From DASSBR01 sp035708085 (lineage in GTDB: Bacteria > Pseudomonadota > Gammaproteobacteria > Natronospirales > DASSBR01): a stretch of 64,000 nucleotides of DNA. The stretch is from the NCBI GenBank assembly GCA_035708085.1, contig DASSTE010000074.1, positions 62,001-126,000 on the forward strand, in the 5' to 3' direction. Positions 59,380-64,000 of the stretch are shown one piece after another. The notes beneath the pieces were generated by a model, which was not told where the DNA came from, ran no database searches, and worked only from the letters and a program-made list of their open reading frames with translations. A program made the translations under genes and the position numbers. Position 1 is the stretch's first letter; every line of letters begins with the position of its first letter.

Positions 59380-60441
59380 TTACTCGATTAACGCGACGGT
59401 TTTCACCTGCGCGTATACCTGCAAGCCCGGCTGAAGTTCCAGCATCGCGTACGACTTGCGCGTGATCCGGGACAGCAACGCCGCGCCGCCGGCATCAAGT
59501 CGCAACAACATGCGGCTCCCGTCGAGCGCATCGGCGGCGACAATGCGCGCGGGAATCACATTCAGAATGCTGGTCTGCGCATCGCCTTCGAGGCTGATAC
59601 TGACATCGCGCGCGGCGATGCGCACGCGCAGCTTGTGGCCGAGCGGGGCGTCATGTTTCGCCAGCGCCAGCCTTCCGCCGGCGAATTCGAGATAACTGAG
59701 CCGGTACTCATCATCGTGTTCGGCGACGACCGCGTCGACAATCGCCGCCGCCTCGCTTTCGCGCGCGAGCGGCAGGTCGAGGCGGGTAAACATCTCGGCC
59801 ACCGGCCCGCTTGCCGCCACCCGTCCCGCATCGAGCAGCGCCAAGTGATGGCCGAGGCGCGCGGCTTCGGCCATCGAGTGCGTGACGTATACGACCGGAA
59901 TCGACAGCGCCTGATGCAACTGTTCCAGCAGGGGCATAATCGCGTGTTTCGCCTCGCGATCCAGCCCGGCGAGCGGCTCGTCCATCAACAGCAACTGCGG
60001 ACTGCTGATCAACGCACGGGCGATGGCGACGCGCTGGCGCTCGCCACCCGACAACTCGTCCGGCATGCGATCGAGCAGCGCGTGAAGTTCCAGCCACTGC
60101 GCGGCTGCGTCCGGTGAAACGTCGGCTTGCCGCGCCCGCCTGCGCGCGTATTCCAGATTGCCGCGCACCGTCAGGTGCGGGAACAACGCAGCGTCCTGAA
60201 ATACGTAGCCGATCGCGCGCCGGTGCGGCGGCAGCCAGATGCCGCGATCACTGTCCTGCCAGCACATATCACCGAAGCGCAAGCGACCCTGCGGCGCGCG
60301 TTCCAGCCCGGCGATGCAACGCAGCAGCGTCGTCTTGCCGGCGCCGGAGCGGCCGAACAGCACGCTGACGCCGCGCGACGGCAGGCGCAAGTCGATATCC
60401 AGATCGAAGGCCTGCTTGCGCAGCCGGAAACGGGCGCTCAC
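59380..60441 (-). CDS. modC: Molybdate ABC transporter ATP-binding protein ModC
   Basis: 353 residues from a GTG at 60441 that overlaps modB by 4 nt (GTGA). Walker A FGRSGAGKTT, Q-loop FQDAALFPHLTV, signature LSGGERQR, Walker B LLLMDEPLAGLD, H-loop YVTHSM. The C-terminal TOBE-like domain (LNVIPARIVAADA...ALLSRITRKSYAMLELQPGLQVYAQVKTVAL) fits molybdate. Powers import via ModB. Confidence 0.95.
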   Translation of the reverse strand: MSARFRLRKQAFDLDIDLRLPSRGVSVLFGRSGAGKTTLLRCIAGLERAPQGRLRFGDMCWQDSDRGIWLPPHRRAIGYVFQDAALFPHLTVRGNLEYARRRARQADVSPDAAAQWLELHALLDRMPDELSGGERQRVAIARALISSPQLLLMDEPLAGLDREAKHAIMPLLEQLHQALSIPVVYVTHSMAEAARLGHHLALLDAGRVAASGPVAEMFTRLDLPLARESEAAAIVDAVVAEHDDEYRLSYLEFAGGRLALAKHDAPLGHKLRVRIAARDVSISLEGDAQTSILNVIPARIVAADALDGSRMLLRLDAGGAALLSRITRKSYAMLELQPGLQVYAQVKTVALIE

Positions 60442-61130
60442 GCCGTCCGGCGGATACGTTGAACTTGTCGCACGCGGCGATGGTTCAGCGCGTACAGCAA
60501 TATCAGCAGCACGAACGCCCATCCGATAATCCCGGCTGAAAGTAGATTGGCTTGTCCATAATTCAGCGCCTCGACGTGATCGTAAATCGCCACCGACAGC
60601 ACGCGCGTCTTGCCGGGGATGTTGCCGCCGATCATCAGCACGACGCCGAATTCCCCGACCGTGTGCGCAAAACCGAGGCCGGCGGCGGTGATGATGCCGG
60701 GCCGCGCGAGCGGCAGGACGACGCTTCTGAAGCGGTCCAGCGGGCCGGCACGCATTGTCGCCGCCGCTTCGAGCATGCGCGAATCGATAGCCGCGAACGC
60801 GTTGTATAACGGCTGCACGACGAACGGCAGCGAATACATCACCGAGCCGATCACAAGACCGGTGAAGGTAAAGGCGAGCCCGCCGCCGCCCAGCGCGCGA
60901 CTGATGCGCCCGATCGGCCCGTCGGGCGCCAGCGCGAGCAGCAGGTAGAAACCGATCACCGTCGGCGGCAGCACGACCGGCAGCGCCGTCAGCGCGAGCA
61001 CCACCGGCTTGAACGGCGATCGCGTGCGCGCCAGCCACCAGGCGAGCGGCGTGCCGAGGATCAGCAGGATCAGCGTGGTCAGCCCCGCCAGTTGCAGCGT
61101 CAGCCAGACCGCATTCAGGTCCGCGTTCAT
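60438..61130 (-). CDS. modB: Molybdate ABC transporter permease ModB
   Basis: 230 residues, five helices or more. WLARTRSPFKPVVLALTALPVVLPPTVIGFYLLLAL and the EAA loop EAAATMRAGPLDRFRSVVLPLARPGIITAAGLGFAHTVGEFGVVLMIGGNIPG are the ModB signatures. Start at 61130 overlaps modA by 4 nt. Frame upstream of that is shadow. Confidence 0.95.
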   Translation of the reverse strand: MNADLNAVWLTLQLAGLTTLILLILGTPLAWWLARTRSPFKPVVLALTALPVVLPPTVIGFYLLLALAPDGPIGRISRALGGGGLAFTFTGLVIGSVMYSLPFVVQPLYNAFAAIDSRMLEAAATMRAGPLDRFRSVVLPLARPGIITAAGLGFAHTVGEFGVVLMIGGNIPGKTRVLSVAIYDHVEALNYGQANLLSAGIIGWAFVLLILLYALNHRRVRQVQRIRRTA

Positions 61131-61870
61131 GGCAGCCGGTAGCCGAAACGCGCAATGATCGAGCGCGCCTTCGTTTTCAAATACTGCATAAATGCGCGTG
61201 CGGACGGATTGTCCTGCCCATGTTTCAGCAGCACTGCCTGTTGTGTCAGCGGTCGATACAGCTTTTGCGGCACCGGCCACGTCGCGCCGCGTGCGGCAAC
61301 CAGTTGCGATCGCGCGACCAATCCGAGTGCCGCGTTGCCGCTCACCACGAACTGGTAGGCCTGGTTGATGCTCTCGCCGCGCACCAGTCGTGGCGCGATC
61401 GCAGGCCACAAATGCAGACTGACCAGCACCTGTTTCGCGGCGGCGCCATACGGGGCAGTGCGCGGATCGGCGATGGCGAGATGATCGAAATCATCCTGCT
61501 TCAGCACCTGTTCGCTGACTGTTCCGCGCCGCGGCGCCCACAGCACAAGCTCGCCGATGGCATAGGTAAAGCGGCTGCCAGGGACGGTGAGGCCCGCCTG
61601 TTCCAGCCGCCCGGGGCGGGCGGCATCCGCGGCGAGAAACAGGTCGTAGGGCGCACCATGACTGATTTGCGCAAACAGCGCGCCGGTAGATGCGCTGCTG
61701 GTACGGATCACATAGCCGGTCTGCCTTTCGAATTGCTTTGTCAGTCTCTGCATCGGGCGGGTGAAGTTGGCAGCGACGGCGGCATAGGCTGTTTCGCCAG
61801 CAGCGTATGCCGGCATCCATGCCACGAGAGCAAACGTAAATGCAGCAAGAAATGACGAAAAGAAAATCAT
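61127..61870 (-). CDS. modA: Molybdate-binding protein ModA
   Basis: 247 residues from ATG 61870, signal peptide (MIFFSSFLAAFTFALVAWMPAYA). Periplasmic binding fold: AVAANFTRPMQRLTKQFERQTGY, SSASTGALFAQISHGAPYDLFLAAD and NPSARAFMQYLKT are the ModA motifs. Start overlaps moeA by 4 nt. Catches molybdate or tungstate and hands it to ModB. Confidence 0.93.
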   Translation of the reverse strand: MIFFSSFLAAFTFALVAWMPAYAAGETAYAAVAANFTRPMQRLTKQFERQTGYVIRTSSASTGALFAQISHGAPYDLFLAADAARPGRLEQAGLTVPGSRFTYAIGELVLWAPRRGTVSEQVLKQDDFDHLAIADPRTAPYGAAAKQVLVSLHLWPAIAPRLVRGESINQAYQFVVSGNAALGLVARSQLVAARGATWPVPQKLYRPLTQQAVLLKHGQDNPSARAFMQYLKTKARSIIARFGYRLP

Positions 61871-63078
61871 AGCGGCGTCCACTGGAGCAGCGTTCCGGCT
61901 TCGATCGGTTCGTCTCCGGGCGGCACCCAAACCAGCGCATCCGCCTCTTGCAGATTGCTTAACATATGCGAGCCTTGCCGGGGCAGTGGATGAAGCTCTA
62001 CAACGCCGCCGCTGCCCGTCGTTCGTCGCGCGCGCACCAGGTTCGTGCGCGCGCGGTCCGGGTTGAGTTCTTCGGCCAGCAGCCCCGGAAACAGCGGTGG
62101 CCCGGGATTTGCGCTACCTGCCAGCGCTTCAAGTACACGCCTCGCATGAAACACTAGGCCAATCAAAACCGCGGCCGGGTTGCCCGGCAGGCCGAGCAGA
62201 AAGCAGCCGTTGCGGCGCGCGAAGTACAGCGGCTTGCCGGGCTTCTGCGCCACCTTCCAGAACAACCTCTCTGCACCCAGTTGTTCCGCTACCTTCGGGA
62301 TGTAATCGCGGTCGCCGACCGACACGCCGCCGGTAGTGATGACGAGGTCGGCATTGTGCAACGCGGCGCCGAGCGCCGCTTCGACTTCGCCGGCTTCGTC
62401 GCGTACATACTGCAGCTCAGGTTGCGGCAGCCGGTTCTCCAGCAGCCACGCGCGCACCAGCGGACCGTTGGCATCATGCACCTGGCCGTGCTGCAGCGGT
62501 TGTCCCGCGGGCACCAGTTCATCGCCGGTAATCAGCACGCTGATGCGTGGCCGCTTGTGTGCCCGAATGGCAGCAACACCGGCCATTGCCAATGCCGCCA
62601 GCAGCCCCGGCGTGACGCGCTGCCCCGCCTGGCCGAGCGGCGCGCCGCGTTGCAGTTCTTCAGCCTGAAAGCGAATGTCTCCGCCCGGTTCAACCGGCGC
62701 CGATACCGCGACGTGGCCGTCCACACGCGTTACCCGCTCCTGCCGGACGATGGCATCGCAATCCGGCGGCAAGGGTGCGCCGGTCAGAATGCGCATGGTT
62801 TGTCCGGTCGCGAGCGCCGTCGGAAGCTCGCGGGCGCCGGCCGCAATCTCGCCGCGGATATTGAGTTGCACGGGCCGATCGGTTGTCGCCGCGGCGATAT
62901 CGGCCGCGCGGACGGCGTAGCCGTCGACCGCCGTCTGCGAAAAGGCGGGCAGATCCACTGCCGCTTGCGCCGGTTCGGCGAGCACCCGATCGAGCGCGGC
63001 ATCGATCGGAACCGATTCTGCGCCAAGCGGTTTCACCACTTCGAGGTATCGGGCGAGAGCTGCGTCGAGCGCAATCAT
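61867..63078 (-). CDS. moeA: Molybdopterin molybdotransferase MoeA
   Basis: 403 residues. DLPAFSQTAVDGYAVRAADIA, ILTGAPLPPDCDAIVRQE, ISVLITGDELVPAGQPLQHGQVHDANGPLVRAWL and TTGGVSVGDRDYIPKVAEQLG with GKPLYFARRNGCFLLGLPGNPAAVLIG mark all MoeA domains. Inserts Mo into molybdopterin-AMP. 3-nt gap after moaA. Confidence 0.95.
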   Translation of the reverse strand: MIALDAALARYLEVVKPLGAESVPIDAALDRVLAEPAQAAVDLPAFSQTAVDGYAVRAADIAAATTDRPVQLNIRGEIAAGARELPTALATGQTMRILTGAPLPPDCDAIVRQERVTRVDGHVAVSAPVEPGGDIRFQAEELQRGAPLGQAGQRVTPGLLAALAMAGVAAIRAHKRPRISVLITGDELVPAGQPLQHGQVHDANGPLVRAWLLENRLPQPELQYVRDEAGEVEAALGAALHNADLVITTGGVSVGDRDYIPKVAEQLGAERLFWKVAQKPGKPLYFARRNGCFLLGLPGNPAAVLIGLVFHARRVLEALAGSANPGPPLFPGLLAEELNPDRARTNLVRARRTTGSGGVVELHPLPRQGSHMLSNLQEADALVWVPPGDEPIEAGTLLQWTPL

Positions 63079-63081
63079 TTG

Positions 63082-64000
63082 CTACCCGCCGATGTAGGAC
63101 ATTTCGACCTTCTGTTCCGCGCTCGCCTGCGCCGCGCGCAGTTCGGAATAGCGGTCGCTGCGCCGCATCCACAGCGCGCCCAGCCGGCGTTGCAGGTTGG
63201 TCTCGGAGATGCCGCCGCGGAGCAGTTTGCGCAGATCGAAACCCTCGCGCGCAAACAGGCACGTGTACAGGCGCCCGTCGGCGGACAGCCTGGCGCGGGT
63301 GCAGTCGCCGCAGAACGGGCGGCTGATCGACGTGATGAAACCGATTTCGCCACCACCGTCGCCGTAGCGATAGCGGCGAGCAACTTCGCCCGCGTAGTGC
63401 GGCTCCAGCGCAGTCAACGGCCAGCGCGCCGCAATCGCATCGCGAATCTCGGCGGCCGGGACGACCTCATCCGAGCGCCAGCCGTTGCTGTTGCCGACGT
63501 CCATGTACTCGATGAAACGCAGCACGTGGCCGCTGTGCCGGAAGCGCTCCGCCATCGCCAGCACGTCGCCATCATTGGTGCCGCGTTTGACGACCATGTT
63601 GATCTTGACCGGCGCGAGCCCCACGCGGGCCGCCGCTTCGATACCGGCAATGACTTCGGAAACGGGCGTGACACTGTCGGCCATGCGGCGGAAGCGGCTG
63701 CCGTCGAGCGTATCAAGGCTGACGGTCACGCGATTGAGGCCGGCGGCTTGCAGTGCGTTTGCATGGCGGGCGAGCAGGGCGCCGTTGGTTGTCAACGCGA
63801 TGTCGTCGAGGCCGCCGATCGAGGCGAGCATCGCAATCAGCCGGTCAAGGTCGCGGCGCAACAGCGGTTCGCCACCGGTCAGGCGGACCTTGCGCACACC
63901 GAGTGCGGCGGCCGCGCGGGCGATGCGTTCAATCTCCTCGAAGCTGAGCAGATCGGTACGCGGCAGAAAGCGGTGGCCGGCGCCGAAGGCCGCGCGCGGC
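63082..64000 (-). CDS. moaA: GTP 3',8-cyclase MoaA (partial, N-terminus beyond the window)
   Basis: About 306 residues visible; the radical-SAM CxxxCxxC is off the right edge. RKVRLTGGEPLLRRDL, TTNGALLARHANALQAAGLNRVTVSLDTLD, KINMVVKRGTNDGDV and the C-terminal second cluster SRPFCGDCTRARLSADGRLYTCLFA are all present, ending SYIGG with the functional Gly-Gly. Begins Moco synthesis from GTP. First visible gene of the Moco-Mo-FDH operon. Confidence 0.95.
   Translation of the reverse strand, partial: PRAAFGAGHRFLPRTDLLSFEEIERIARAAAALGVRKVRLTGGEPLLRRDLDRLIAMLASIGGLDDIALTTNGALLARHANALQAAGLNRVTVSLDTLDGSRFRRMADSVTPVSEVIAGIEAAARVGLAPVKINMVVKRGTNDGDVLAMAERFRHSGHVLRFIEYMDVGNSNGWRSDEVVPAAEIRDAIAARWPLTALEPHYAGEVARRYRYGDGGGEIGFITSISRPFCGDCTRARLSADGRLYTCLFAREGFDLRKLLRGGISETNLQRRLGALWMRRSDRYSELRAAQASAEQKVEMSYIGG

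Noticed and set aside
1..64000. CRISPR array, transposase, integrase or phage genes
   Set aside because: No spaced direct-repeat arrays and no such proteins seen on either strand.

Overview
The window looks like a chromosomal segment of a GC-rich gammaproteobacterium, most like the Xanthomonadales (Rhodanobacter/Xanthomonas relatives). The clues are the gene order mreB-mreC-mreD-mrdA-mrdB-mltB-rlpA-dacA-dat-ybeD-lipB, two large TonB-dependent receptors whose N-terminal extensions carry LGTI-type motifs, and short palindromes that translate as VIPAKAGM. This placement is inferred from gene order and motifs; no search was run.

Left part (1-37.3 kb) is an accessory scavenging region. Going rightwards it holds: a partial S12 (beta-lactamase-fold) hydrolase; a small secreted protein of unknown function; an operon of GH2 exo-glucosaminidase-like enzyme, GH20 hexosaminidase, M61 aminopeptidase and APC permease; divergently, a TonB receptor, S12 hydrolase, L,D-transpeptidase-fold protein and APC permease; an SGNH/CE2-like esterase with a third APC permease; divergently, a second TonB receptor with an S12 hydrolase; a LysR regulator; divergently, a D-amino-acid-dehydrogenase-like flavoprotein, a D-aminoacylase-like amidohydrolase and a GH18-like protein; then glycolate/D-lactate oxidase subunits GlcD, GlcE and GlcF with a glyoxylate aminotransferase and an MFS porter; and divergently an SSS symporter. 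The content fits uptake and breakdown of amino-sugar polymers and peptides with D-residues, such as peptidoglycan fragments, but the substrate is inferred.

The most notable signal is a 17-bp palindrome, TATAGCC-N3-GGCTATA, with a T-N11-A core as in LysR operators. One copy sits in each of the four divergent intergenic regions between 9.5 and 35.7 kb (9644, 19136, 25034, 35631). In three of them a -10-like box begins 43-44 bp after the palindrome on the plus-strand side (41 bp and weaker in the fourth). This suggests that the LysR protein at 24081-24989 controls the whole block as one regulon.

Middle part (37.3-52.1 kb) is housekeeping: malic enzyme, lipoate attachment (lipB), D-amino-acid aminotransferase, D,D-carboxypeptidase, the rod-shape and elongation machinery (rlpA, mltB, mrdB, mrdA, mreD, mreC, mreB), tRNA-Val(CAC), a YaiI-family protein and a DEAD-box RNA helicase. 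Most genes here overlap by 1-11 nt, so they are probably co-transcribed and translationally coupled.

Right part (52.2-64 kb) is a molybdenum and formate island. On the plus strand lie moaD, moaE and a moaC-moaB fusion. On the minus strand lie moaA (cut by the right edge), moeA, modA, modB, modC, a CDF metal transporter, a NuoG-like N-terminus fused to a formate-dehydrogenase-type catalytic subunit, its DUF1641 partner, and fdhD. Together they import molybdate, build the cofactor and mature the FDH-like enzyme.
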